Assembly: GCA_023897205.1 (NCBI GenBank)
Contig: JAHWDD010000012.1
Span: forward strand, 930,001 to 994,000
DNA from: Exophiala sp. HKRS030
Taxonomy: Eukaryota > Ascomycota > Eurotiomycetes > Chaetothyriales > Herpotrichiellaceae
Direction: 5' to 3'
Length of the DNA: 64,000 nucleotides
Shown: in pieces, positions 32,265 to 45,225 of the stretch
How positions within the stretch are numbered: position 1 is the first letter of the stretch
How the letters are laid out: each line of letters starts with the position of its first letter
Translations under genes and position numbers: made by a program
Notes under the pieces: model-generated
Databases searched by the model: none
Told to the model about the DNA's origin: nothing
What the model saw: the letters and a program-made list of their open reading frames with translations, nothing else

Positions 32265-35180
32265 CTAGTTTGTATCCTGCAATTTGTATTCTCAAACATG
32301 ACTTTCTTGTTGACAAGGGAAACTGTCTTGGTTCTGAACCTTGACAAGGGTCTTTTCCACGTCTGTCTGCCTACGTGTGTGCCCCTTCCATTGTCCACTA
32401 TGGCACCGCTGTTCAATAGCTACATCCCAGAAAGAGCGAAGGGAATCACCGTAGTAGTAGTTGGTCAGGTAGCACACCACATGATCAACGCCGACGAGTT
32501 ACCTCCTGTGCCTCCCCTCTGAACCACAGTCCATGATGATTGTTCACGACACCTCCAGACTACAAGCACTGACCAGACCGTGTTCCACTCTCCCTATCCC
32601 CAAGAACTCATCCTGGTTCGCGTTGATATCCCTCTCTCCACGGCCATAATCTATGAACAAGACAAAGATTAATGACATCGCGCGTGAGACCATGCGCTGC
32701 TCGATGTTTTCCCAATCCCGTGCTGACGTCGTCTCGTTCATCGCCGCTGCCTCCTGACAATCTGCGCCTGGGTCCTTCGACACCTATCTTGCGAGGGTCG
32801 TGGAGATCCAGAGTTAGAGATGTGTTTATATTGATGTATATATATATGATCCCCGAACCGTCGACCTTGGCACTTATTCGGCGGACTTATTCCCCGCCGC
32901 TTTGCTCTCCCGCCAACGACTATTTAGTCTAACGCGCTCCCTCGTCCGCTGTATTCTACTTCCTTTCTCTCTTTCACGCTCCTCTTCTGCTCCTTGCTGC
33001 TCTCTCACGTACCAGCGAGGGTCTCGTCTAGGCTCTAGTCTCATCAAAGCTGACATAACACGCATCTAGTCTCGTGATAACTTTACTTGTGTTATGGAGC
33101 CTGCCTTAAGGAGTTGTTTCTAAACAGCATATGACGAGGAGGCGTAGATGCCACTCCTGGCTAGCAAACCACGGCCACAGACAGAAGTTCATTGATGATG
33201 GTCGATGCGTCTGCGGTGTGATCGAGACGGTGGTACACGTGGTGGTCGACTGTCCAAGTCCGCGTGAGGAGAGACGACATTTGAGGAACAAGGTAGGTGA
33301 TGCATTTAACAGCATCGCGACTATTCTCAGAAGGCGACCTCGGAACGGGCAAGGTAAATTCAACAATGGCAACATCAATCGAGAGGCTCTGAATGCAGTA
33401 CGCGAATTTGCGGAAGCATCCCAAAGATTCAAATCACGGGTTCCGGCGACGGCGTCGAGGGTATAACACAAGCTGTAGCGAGGCCAAAGTTCGCACATGT
33501 AAGACGGCTTCACTGCAAAGAGTAAAGATAGGTCGAGAGACAACCTCAGTAGGATAGCTCTGCGTATCCCCCAGGAGAGGTCAGGTGTAATTGAAATTCC
33601 TCCTCCTGCTGCTGTTAGGGCGGCTCATATTACTCTGGTATTTTTCGTCTTGATCTTTAACTTGTGAGGGGCACATGTGTGTAGCTTCCAATGCGACCTC
33701 CGTACACCCAGGATAATACCACTTACGCTCAAAAGCCTTCGCGACGACAAACCTCAGCCTCTTCGTGAGGATTCCAATAGGCTTTTGGGGGGATTCACGT
33801 GACCTCGTGTTCATTGTTGGCACAAGGATACAACTGCCAAGGATTATTGTACTAAACCCTTTTGACAATACACCTCTGAGTGGCGATCAAGTCACTGAAC
33901 AACTTACAAGATCTCTCCTATTCAATGAAACAGGAGATATTAAGGAGCATCAATGGGAGATGCAAAATGGGAGGAGGGATGAACTGCGTATAGGCATCAT
34001 ATGGCTATAAATATGGGTGTAAAGTATGTAGAACATCAAGGAGGCAGAGCAATTCCAATCATTCATACTGTAGAGCGCCTGCTTCCAGCATCTCCAACTG
34101 TCTAAACTTAGCTAGATCAACTAAGGCTTGGCACCCTTTTGTGTCAACATTCATGTGGTTGGAAATGGGCTTAATGAGTTGTTAAATAGCTAGAACTAAG
34201 CTAAGGACCTCGCTGCTGTTTGTAGCCAGTCGTAAGTTTTAGTGACAAGCCGCTAAGGCCTGAAAGGCTGTAGCCAATCACATTCAGGGTCAGCATGTGA
34301 ACGAGGGAAGAGAAGATTGTTTTCGCCTTGGAGATAATCGAGGACTAGGAGTGCAAGGGAGCAGTAGCTTGGAAGATTGGGCCTGTGCCTGCTCCACCTT
34401 AAGCAGGAGCAAATCAGGAGGGGGATAGGGCAATTGCAGCTTCCAACCTGATCAGGGGTCAGGCTGAAAGAACACGAGCGTCCAAAACAACGGCAAATGC
34501 TAACACTCATCTCGACCAATCGACTCGGTACCTCGTACAGTACAGTTGTTGTTTTGGAATCAAAAGTTAGGACTTGGACAAGGGCATTGTTTTCCCCCAT
34601 TGCAGGAGGGAGTACGGAGTATTGGCTTTGATATTCCAATATGGGCTCGCCATTCCATTAGGATGCTGTTCATCGTGTCCCGTGGATGAGGATGACATTA
34701 CTCCAGTTCGTGATGGTTTCTTCAAGTCAACCGCAATGCCTATGAGCTATTGATAGTGGCTTCATTTGCTTCTTGAGAACATCTGCTGTCTTGTGGGGAC
34801 CACGGTCCGTCCTCGTCCATTGTCACCGGAACTGTTATTGGGCCCGAGTCAGCTTCTGTGTTCCTTTTAAACCGGTTTGGCGCTCGGCTTCCTCATCTTG
34901 GTTGGTGGCGCTCGTGGTGGCTTTGATGTCACTGGGACTGTCGTTCTAAGCGTGGCTGAGGCTGTCCAACCCGTCTATATATTTGAAAGCATGTCGGGCA
35001 ACCCCCACGCCAATGGCTAACTGTCATGAAGCTGAACCCAGCCATCAGCTGCAGCTGGCTTGTGTCGCTAGAAAATCGTGCTTGTGCGGTTAGTCGTTCC
35101 CGCTACAGCTTGACACAGCATCGAGGGAGTGAGGAAGGCAGATATCATCTTTCAACTCTCTTTCCACCTAACGGCTCACT
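32265..35180. other. 2.9-kb intergenic region with a LINE remnant
   Basis: Apart from the LINE piece (33131-33466), it holds a pyrimidine-rich tract at about 32938-33010 that looks like a promoter leader without a gene, and TACGGAGTA at 34613-34621. The rest, including the promoter of the CFEM-like gene, has no recognised content. Confidence 0.5.
33131..33466 (+). mobile_element. LINE (non-LTR retrotransposon) C-terminal remnant
   Basis: The 111-codon frame shows the CCHC zinc knuckle found after the reverse transcriptase/RNase H part of fungal LINEs: RCVCG, then ETVVHVVVDCP, i.e. Cys-x-Cys...His...Cys with the usual spacing. It is followed by an Arg-rich helical segment as in these elements. 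Neither reverse transcriptase nor endonuclease is found upstream, which fits a 5'-truncated or decayed insertion. There is no obvious poly(A) or target-site duplication. The frame is intact, so the insertion may be young or not RIP-mutated. Confidence 0.6.
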
Positions 35181-36276
35181 ATGCAGATCAGTTGCATCCT
35201 CGGACTACTGTTTATTCAACATTTTCTGCCGGCGCGGGCTGCTGATGGACCGATCGACTTTGACAAAACTCCTACCGGTGGCCCTTCCACGTTGCGAGCA
35301 TGCGCTCAATACGCATACAATGAAAATTCTCGCGCTGGGTCGATCTATAACCTGGGCTGTTCAACTATCTCCGTGAGTCTTCACTGCTCGGCTGGTACGG
35401 CGAATTCATGATGCTGAATATCAAATAGTGCGTTTGTCGATCCGACCTCGTGCAGAAGGCCCATGATCTCATCACCGATGCGGTAGTCGCAAACTGCGGA
35501 GAAGATGCGACTGTCGATATAGCACAGGCGATAAAAGTATACGACGACTATTGTTCTTCAAATGGCTATTCCATCCCTGGATACACATATATTATGACGT
35601 CGACTGTTAAAGTCTCCCCTAGTGCGTCAACTTCGGGGGCGCAGACGACGTCGGAGGCTTCGAAAACCTCAGAAACATCAATAACGTCGCAAATATCTGA
35701 GGGGTCCGGCAGTCTATTGCCGACGACTGTAACTGTTGCAGCCAGTCTACCACCGATTACAACTGTCACAGCCATTCAAACGATCACAAAAGAATCATTA
35801 GGAAGGAAAGTAGAGCCATGGGTTATATTCCAACTGGCCGTCTTGGCGCGTATCGTCCCCGTCAAGCATGTGTATGCGCGGGCCGACTCAATCATCGTTA
35901 CGTATACCCCCCTGAACCGTCGCCAGCGGTTTCTGTAGTGGTTACCACATTCACAACGGAGCCTGGTGCCCCTATCACAAGCGTTGCAACTGTATATGCA
36001 ACAGATTCTCCGTACGTTCCAACATCCACGGTAGTGATAACGACATACGGCGAAACAGTTACTAATACGTATAGCGACACAACAGTCAGAGAATCATCTG
36101 CTAGCTCCGGCGAATCTGGATCTGGAAACCGAAATCTATCTAATCTCGAGATAGTGGGAATAGTCTGTGGGATTGTCGGTGGAATAATCACATCAATAGC
36201 TACGGTGTGGATGTGTGCAAGGGGGAAACCGGAGACATTAGTGACCAACGTGCTCACTGGACCACCAATCAGATAA
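35181..36276 (+). CDS. CFEM-like secreted/membrane-anchored protein
   Basis: ATG 35181 starts a signal peptide (MQISCILGLLFIQHFLPARA). Exon 1 ends at 35372 and exon 2 starts at 35429, with a 56-nt intron. A cysteine pattern spans the join: RACAQYAY, LGCSTIS-CVCRSDL, VVANCG, VYDDYC. This is like fungal CFEM-type domains but with six visible cysteines, not eight. A Ser/Thr-rich stalk follows, then a membrane helix (IVGIVCGIVGGIITSIATVW) and a short basic tail. The frame changes near C6 at 35907-35912. One extra C gives 346 aa; alternatively a 77-nt intron (GTATCG to GCCAG) gives 320 aa. The function is likely at the cell surface (wall, haem/iron or host contact), but this is inferred only from the domain type. 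Confidence 0.65.
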
Positions 36277-36706
36277 ACTACACACCAAGGTACTCCGATG
36301 AGAAAGGGCTCAGACACAGGTCTGAGGAATCGACAAAGTCTAGACAATCAGCATCAAACATCTTCGATGATAGGGAATTTCAACGCATGAATTGCTTGTA
36401 TCTTTAGGCACCCATCGACGCATTCCGCTACAACTATGAGCAATGTAGAGCAGAGGCAGATGGTTACTGCCAGAACCTTGTCGCGCACCAGTGTCCAAGT
36501 CGAAGATAGGCGAGTTTGCCGGCAAGATGGATCGCTGGCTCTCGCCGACGCGATAGGCTCGTACAACAAAAGGTTGCGCTCACCGAAAGGTGTATCACGC
36601 TCATCCAGAGGAGGTTTCCCATGCTACCCAGTATCTCGAGGGTCAGAATTTCAGTATAGCGAGATCTGATGCTTTTAATCTAGTGGTGCCGAGTCCATCC
36701 TGTAAA

Positions 36707-36762
36707 TACACATACACACATACACACACATGTGACACCACGTGACACATACACACATGCAC
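36707..36762. repeat. Imperfect CA/TG microsatellite
   Basis: ACACATACACAC-type repeats are interrupted by TGTGACACCACGTGACAC. Non-coding. Confidence 0.85.
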
Positions 36763-36879
36763 AATTTATTATACCCGACGACAAAGTCGAAAGGGCAACT
36801 AATGTTAGTCCACTGATTCGTTTCTGAAGCTATGCCCTAGTCTCCTTAAAGCCCATATAAAGTAAATCTTTACTTTGAT

Positions 36880-37400
36880 ATGCGGTCTTGCTCGCTCACT
36901 ACGAGGTTACGAACTCTCATGAGTTAGTATTATTTGTAGTTTAGCTCGAAGTTGATTCTTTAAGTGTTCAGCATTCTATTCTCAGCAGCTGAAGCGCGTC
37001 TACTTTCCCGACACGAGACGAAAAAGAGAGAGTTGTCACGGGTTGGACCCGTAAGAGGTCTTGGTTAATACCAGCGACTCGACTCGTCGTAAGGCTACGT
37101 TATATAGCTCCACTTATCGATAGCTGCCCCGGCTATCGTACGACCCGCTAAAGGAGAGTGTACAGTATATCTTCTCGTCGTACGGTAGATAGGTTTCTTT
37201 CTTCTTTTCTCTCCTTAGCTTAACGTCCTTGTATTTAGGTACATAGCAGTTGAATAAAACTCCTATCGAAACCCTCACAGTAGCGCAGAGAATTACGCTT
37301 ACGAGAGCGCGGAGTTCAGGATCCATCGCGTAAGACTGTGTACAGTGTAGGGCAAGTAATCCACCAGTTTTTCTGACACTCATCTGAGACAGAGGCCTGG
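36880..37400. repeat. Possible RIP-mutated repeat remnant
   Basis: Lines 37081-37260 have clearly more TpA than CpA plus TpG (by eye about 23 TA against about 8 CA+TG), unlike flanking DNA. This is the signature left by repeat-induced point mutation. No coding or terminal repeats are recognised, and the flanks (36961-37020, 37261-37320) are not skewed, so it is only suggestive. Confidence 0.3.
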
Positions 37401-38480
37401 CCGAGAGGTAAGTATAGCCGAGACCTAAAGGGGACCCTAGAGCCCGAATTAGCTTCTGCTATTAGGCGTCAGGCAGCGCACCCCAACCCCCAGTGGCTCG
37501 CCCGTACTCGGGTGCGCTCCCCTCTACCCGCCCTGGCTCTCACGACGCTCCTTCGGGCTCAGCCGGACTCCTTCATACTCTTCACCTGTCCGAGTAAAGC
37601 GGCCTCGCTCCCTTTCCTGAACGAACATGGTAAAGGATGAAGAACTGTTCGGGATATATACAAAGATGAATACGATGATGGGTATGGGTATGGTGATAGT
37701 GATTCGACACGCAGAGACGACAACTGGAACAGTTGCACCGGAGCAGCTAACAGTAAGTAGCCAGTCAGCCCGACAGCACGCTGCGATGGAAAGGTGTCAT
37801 GACCGGTTCCCCTGAGACTGTGTCGGTGGGCGACATGTGGTGCATTCGCTGGTTCTACTTAGTTAGTACTCTGTGTAGTAGTTACTGTAGGTGCAAGAAA
37901 GGTGGAAAGGGCCGCCGTTGCACGCTTGACGGCGAGGCATGAGTGATGAGAGGTTGTGTGGGTGTTTCTCCTAATTACAATAGATGGGATAGCTTATATT
38001 TACAGAGGTGATGCAACACAAAAATAATGTAGGATAGGATTGAATGGCATCATGAGGGAAATTTGATATCGGATTTGTGTCTTCATGATGAGGGTGGACC
38101 CTAATGGAAAATATCACATTGTTTTGTCTGCTTTATCTATCTTGAGTTTCGTGGGCTTCTTCATATTTAGCATTGTGTCACGGTTGACCACAAACTGGAA
38201 TATGCCGATTTGATTCTCTTATCTCTTACTGACGGCACCTGAGAAGATTGAATGATGGGATTTTTGCATGAACCTGTGGCATCCATAACAAAGGCGTTCC
38301 GGTAGCCTTTCACCGACTGGCTTTCGCAAAGCCTTCACTGGTGGTTGTTGGAGTGGAAACCATCGCGCTACCCGGCGACTGGAATTTGAGATTGTCTCCA
38401 ACCAGGAAGCAAAAGTGTACACCCCCTTCATTGACCAGGTGCCGTATAACAGGTAACCCCAATTCCGAGCTCGAGTATGA

Positions 38481-39706
<1,226 letters not shown>

Positions 39707-40470
39707 GTTGATATCGGGATAAAGGGTCCCACAGCTCCGTGCCGAGTGCTAGATCTAGGATGATGGCTAGTTTACACCTTATCACCCTGAATTGCGACAG
39801 GGTATGGGTAAGGTGTCGACAGCGCCAAAAAGTAATTGATGATGGTGGTGAATAATTCTCGGCCACAAGATGCCTGCAAAGGTGGTCGCTGTTGACCTTG
39901 AAGTCGGTGAGATGGAGACGGAAGAGATGTTCTCTGAGGAAATGAACCAGATCGGGCGACCTTGATCAACAGTACGGCTCTTGAGAAATCGCAATGGTCA
40001 AAAAGACGCAAGGATTTTCTGATGTCCGGGAAGAGGTTTTCTCGCACGTTGGTGAGGGTGTAAGTGAGGGAGGGATCGAGTTGAAAGGGCGGAGAACAAT
40101 GGGTGAGTAAGGAGTTCCGCTCAATGGCTGTGTTGGTGTTAGTTCCAATATTGGGATTGTTTGCGGAACGCACATTCTTTGTGGAGGACTTACTATGTGC
40201 TGGCGGCCTGCGAGACGAGACTTTTGTTTGGTATGTCTGTGTCTGGTTGCAGCTGAAGTGGAAAGAAGAGATGCGCAGATCCGACAAGACAGCACAGCGA
40301 CGTGGACTGGATGTGGACGTGGATGTGGACGACGATGGTGGGGTAAATTACTTGGTGATTGATTCACTAAGATCAGCGGATGGAGGCGGCGGGAGTAGCC
40401 CAAACCCGTCCGATGAGTGACGGCGGTAGTTGGAGGTGGTGGCGGTAGCAAACAGCAGCAATAGTGGTAG

Positions 40471-40504
40471 CAGTGACAGTGACAGTGGCAGTAATAATAG
40501 TGAC
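40471..40504. repeat. CAGTGA short tandem repeat
   Basis: CAGTGACAGTGACAGTGG is followed by degenerate AGTAATAATAGTGAC, in the MAPK upstream region. Confidence 0.75.
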
Positions 40505-40760
40505 AACGGGCGCGGTGCTTTCAAGTAAGCAAGCCTAAGCAGTGGACTTTGGGTATTCCCTAGAAGGATGTTTGCGGTGTGATAATGGGGCACTGAGCAG
40601 CAAGAGCAGGGCCCAGTCGATCTGGTGCTGGTCTAGTTAGTTAGGTACCTGGTAGGTGTGCTCGTAGGTATGCTGGTAGGTGAGGGGTATGACTCGTCTA
40701 TAAGGCTGCAGAGATCGCTCTGGTCCGAGGGGGAAATGAATGAAAGGCGTTTATGTCGTT

Positions 40761-40785
40761 GTACTTGGTGTACTTGGTGTACTTG
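40761..40785. repeat. TGTACTTGG triple repeat
   Basis: Three tandem copies of a 9-mer (GTACTTGGT phase) lie about 1.06 kb upstream of the MAPK start codon. Confidence 0.8.
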
Positions 40786-41665
40786 CACAGACGAAAAGCA
40801 GATATGAGATCTCAAGGAAGTCAACAGTTAGCAACAAGATCGGACAAAAGAAAGTATGCGAGATATCATCTTTGAGCGGAAAAAGTGATATCTAGGGGAA
40901 TAGCAGAGGCAGGTAAATAGCTCGCACACCCCTTCCTGGCGAGATATCGATTGTCATTGGGCCATGAGGGTCACTTTTCACGTCCCAGGGTCGTCAACAT
41001 GTAGAATTGGAGGATCTTTGGCTGGATACGCGCCTGTGTCGGCCAAGCTAGTCCCAGAAGCCTGTGGGCCCCCTGCTAGACCCGCCGTCTGGCTTCTTCC
41101 AAACAGGGATAGGCGTTGCCCAATGTGCCTGCAGAGCCCACGCCCGAGGGCCCTAGGCTTCCCAAGTCGCCCACTATTGCTCACCAAAGCTGCCCGTTTC
41201 GATTTAGACTTCGCCTGGGGCCGTGGCCTGGAACCATCACCACCAATGCTTCAACTGCTTCAACTGCTTCAGAACCTCCGATCAGTGTTTCATCTGGTTC
41301 CGTCGCAGCTTGAGGCACCGAAATAGCTCAACGCGTTGCAAGTCACCACTTTCATCACTCTCACAGCATGCCATGCCATTGATTGCACCAATCACTTTTC
41401 GAGTGACAGCTGCGAGATTCCTGCATCACAGAGCCTTTGACGCAAGCTCTGTCTTGGCCGACTTCTGAGAGAAGCACCCAGCTACATTAGCTATCAGGCA
41501 ACATCGGTACCAACAATCACTCATCAACATATGAATACTCCGCATTCTCATTGACGAACAGTCTTGTATTCATCTATCTAACTGGATCTAGCGCTTGCAT
41601 CAGCCTATTGCACGGCCTGCCCCATGTGTTAGTCTCTCGTGCCAGAAACTCGTGTCAATCATTCA

Positions 41666-44535
41666 TCACTGTACCTTTTCTCGGAGCATTCCCATCCATT
41701 GTTGCAGGCTGACTCCCTGGTCCGCCCTGTCCTCAACTAGCAGTGTCTGTGCCCAGAGTCTCAGACCGGGCTCTCCGTCCTCCTTTACGACATACAAATG
41801 AGGCACCACTATACTTCCAACACCTTTGGACTTGTGATCCCGACTCTTGGAAACAACCGCTCTCACTCTTTCACTGAAGTCGTTGTCGAGATCTGGCAAG
41901 CGTTGCTTTCCCACTTTCAATTGAGTCTTGTCCGGGAAGCCAAACACATCCGCAATGAGCTGTGGGACGGCATCACGTCCAACCCACAGGAATTGGGTTT
42001 GTCCGTCATCAATCAGATACAGTCCAAAAGGTGCAAGTCGTTCTGAAGAAAGGTTAACTGGCGGCGGTAGTAAGATCTCGCCAGTCTTTTCATCAACAGT
42101 TCCAGCATCATCCGGCATGTCGTGAAGTGAGAACATCTTGGGATAGATATATTGGATCAGAAGGGGTAGGGGCAATGTTGACAGCAAGCACAATGCAGCA
42201 GATCGCATGTCGCTGGGTATCTGTGATGATTTTCGCAAGCCCAGGTTCTTAATCAAGGCCAGGAATAGCACGGGCAGCGCACGAAGATTCGCCGGGAATT
42301 GAAGACCCCCTCCACCCATGCTACCGCCCGCAAGTTCCTTCTTGTACGTGGCGAGAAGTTCAACCAATTTGCCCTGCACCAAGTCACGTGCTCCCTCCAA
42401 TCCACCATTGAGTGTTCGCTCAACAGCCTTGTGGCTGTAATAAGTTGTGATGGCTTGTTGATCGGCCGAAGCGTAGATATCTGCTAATGTCTGTGTTGTA
42501 GGAAGAGCCAGAGTCATTACTCTGATGCGTCGTTCCCCATTGCACGTCGTATGGAGAACGGCAGTTTGCATGCAGACCACCGGTTTCGTGATTGTCTCAT
42601 CAATGGCGACCTCAACCACATACGCTTGATCTCTTGGGAAGGCGGGGAATGCGCAAAGATCCGAGCTTCGGTTGAAGAAATTGCCGTAAAATGTGCTCAT
42701 CCTCAGCCCAGTCGTGGCTCGCACACGAAGAACAGCTTCGAGACCAATTTCCGAGGACAGATAATCAGAAAACTCCTTGGCAAACTTCATGGCATCTTCT
42801 TCTCTGGCTGCATTCCATCCTGGGTAGAAGTATGTTTGACCGCCGGTATATCTAGGGAGATTGCTCAACGATGCCACGTCTTGGTATTGCGAGGAGAACA
42901 AAAACATGTCCACCGATATCTGCTGCTTTGAGCATTCGACAGCGAAACTCTTGTAAAAGCTGTTCCCGGTTTGCAGCAGACTGCTTTCCTTGCCAGTGCC
43001 CAACAGCTTTTTGTCCTCGCGTACCTCCAATTTGCCGTGACCGATGTTTGGAAGTGATGCTGTCACAACGGTCATCTTGCCACCAACCGGTCCGATCAAC
43101 TTGTGACCGGCTCGAAGCGCAGATCCCATTGCAGATGCACCATTCTGGGTATTTTGAAACATTTCTTGTAGCTTGTCTAGGAATGCCTCGATGTTCTCGC
43201 GGCATTCAGTGAGTGTCACAAGCAAATCAGCCGGAGTAGGCAAGAAAGCCTCTTCAAGGTCACTGACCACTAACATGCTAGTCTGAGTGTTCTCTGTGCC
43301 GTCACGAGGAATGTTGAAAAAGTGCAAACTGGAGTCAACGGCAATGAACCCAAGGCGTGTACGACGGTCCGCATTCGGAATTCGGTCCAGACTTTCTCTG
43401 ATGCATCTTGCAGTAGTTGCCAGTAAACCACTAGTGACGGCGGCATAGCTGACGTCTAGGAGGAAGAGATACACTAGAGGCTGAGGCGGGCGAACCATGT
43501 ATTCTTGAGGGGCGATGAACTCAACAACGGCATGATTGAGATCGGGTCTCTGCCAACGATCTAAGCTTTTCTGACTTGCTGCGTCCCAGTCAAATGCTTG
43601 AGGAACGTCGTTCGTAAGATTGCACATGTTACATCTCCATCGGTGACCGTGATCAAGAAATGTGACAAACGGGTTGATGTAGGATCGACATCTTCTGCAA
43701 CGGGAGATCACTTGATCCGGTACCACAGGTACAGGATCCTCCACATCGTGTAGGGAGGTATATGGCTGGATAACCAGTGCGAAAGGAAGTTTTGATTTCT
43801 TCAAGAGCGAATGGGTTGTGGGAATGGCATTCAAAGTTGATCGAACATATTTGGGAGGGCAATTCGCATAAGGAGATGGTGTGACGCTTGTCTATTTCAC
43901 ACGTTAGAACCAAGCAGAAAAGTAACATGATGGGTGTAACCTACATTGGCTGGGAGGATTGCCGGTGGTGGTGGATAATCAAGTTCTGCAACATTCAAAG
44001 GCTGATTTGACAGATCAGTCGGATAAAGTTGATTCAGAACAGGAGCTCGCTGCTGGCCCTGCTGGACCGGAGCCGGTGCTGGAACAGGTTTTGATGAGAT
44101 GTCCATCTGGCCAAACTGTTGTGTCATCCCACCAACGGCAGGCGCAGGATAGCCTTGGCCGGGTGCTTGATATCCTCCCACTGCCGCAGGATCCTGGCCA
44201 GGGTATAGGGGCGTTGCACCTTGCTGGACAGCTGCAGGGTTTTGTTGATATCCTCCTTGAGGATAGCCGGCCGCATCTTGTTGGGCCGAGAAACCGGTAT
44301 AGGCACCTCCGGCTTGTTGTTGGCCACCGAGAGCAGCATTGGCACCAGCACCAAATTCATAGGCCTGACCTGCATAGGCGCGCTTCTTCCTTCCACCCTG
44401 AGTGTGAGCAGCGCCACCAGGAGGAGGCGGCGGCGCTCCAGGCTGAGATGCTCCGTCATATGCCTCGTAGTTTTGACCCGGAATAGGTTGTTGGGCATGG
44501 GGATCTTGCCCCTGTTGCGGATACTGCTGTGACAT
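41666..44535 (-). CDS. SEC24: COPII coat cargo-binding subunit Sec24
   Basis: Inner COPII coat protein that binds cargo at ER exit sites as a Sec23 partner. Exon 1 (44535-43945) and exon 2 (43891-41666) with a 53-nt intron (CTAAC branch) give 938 residues. The N-terminal ~190 residues are Gln/Gly/Pro/Ala-rich and disordered. The zinc finger is CRRC...CNMC at about 262-287, followed by the trunk ([20 protein letters not shown]), beta-sandwich, helical region and gelsolin-like domain ([19 protein letters not shown]). Length and order match yeast Sec24 (926 aa). Nothing is anomalous. Confidence 0.97.
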
Positions 44536-45225
44536 TTGACGAGAAGAATAGGTCGAGACCGGGAATTGAAGGACTTTATTATCGGGGAAGTTTCGTTTAA
44601 TATCAGGGCTCGGGACGGTGTGGAGGATTCGAGTGGTGGGGATGTTTTACGGAAGGACAAAACGGTGTGTCTAGTGGGTTAGAGGTGAGATGTGTGGTGG
44701 ACAAGGTCCATGCCGAATGCCTTCAAGATGAGCAGGAGTTGATGTGTTCGTAAGGAACGCTCAAAGAGAAAGATGAGAAGCACTGTTGCGCAAGTGTCTT
44801 CAAGGTGATGATGTTAATCTGTCAAGTTCAAGTTGGCCAGATGTGCAGATGTTGCAGATGTGCGGACGGATCTGGTCGAACGGTGTTCCCTGGCACTCGC
44901 CAGCCAATCAGATTCCGCCTACCCCAAACATCTGGCATAGCTGTCAATCGGCTTTCCACCGCACCTCCACAGGATCATGGAGCAAAACACATATTGCTCA
45001 AGCACAGATGCATCGAGTTGTCGAATTGTCTTATCGAAGCTATGTTCCCAAATTTGAAGAGCGAATCTGTATTTCTATCCGGATAATGAAAAGACGGATC
45101 AACGGCACAATCATACTTGTACCATTGGTACGAAATCGGTCTATAACTCCCCCTAGAAGCAGACGCAAAACTCCATTTTATCTAACAGTACACCGGTGAA
45201 AACCATATTCTCATCAAATCGCCAT
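44536..45225. other. Intergenic, SEC24 upstream
   Basis: These 690 bp between two minus-strand genes hold the SEC24 promoter. No other content is recognised. Confidence 0.5.

Larger units (their letters stand above)
36277..38480. other. 2.2-kb intergenic region, partly TpA-rich
   Basis: It holds a CA microsatellite (36707-36762), a TpA-rich segment at about 37081-37260 that may be a mutated repeat, and a GC-rich stretch at about 37470-37600 with a 9-bp inverted repeat. No gene is recognised. The right end is the 3' flank of the MAPK gene. Confidence 0.5.
39707..41665. other. 2.0-kb intergenic region with simple repeats
   Basis: It lies between the MAPK start and the SEC24 stop, both minus-strand genes, so its left part is the MAPK promoter. 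It includes CAGTGA-type repeats (40471-40504), three TGTACTTGG copies (40761-40785) and GTGGAYGTGGATG repeats (~40313-40335). No gene is recognised. Confidence 0.5.
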
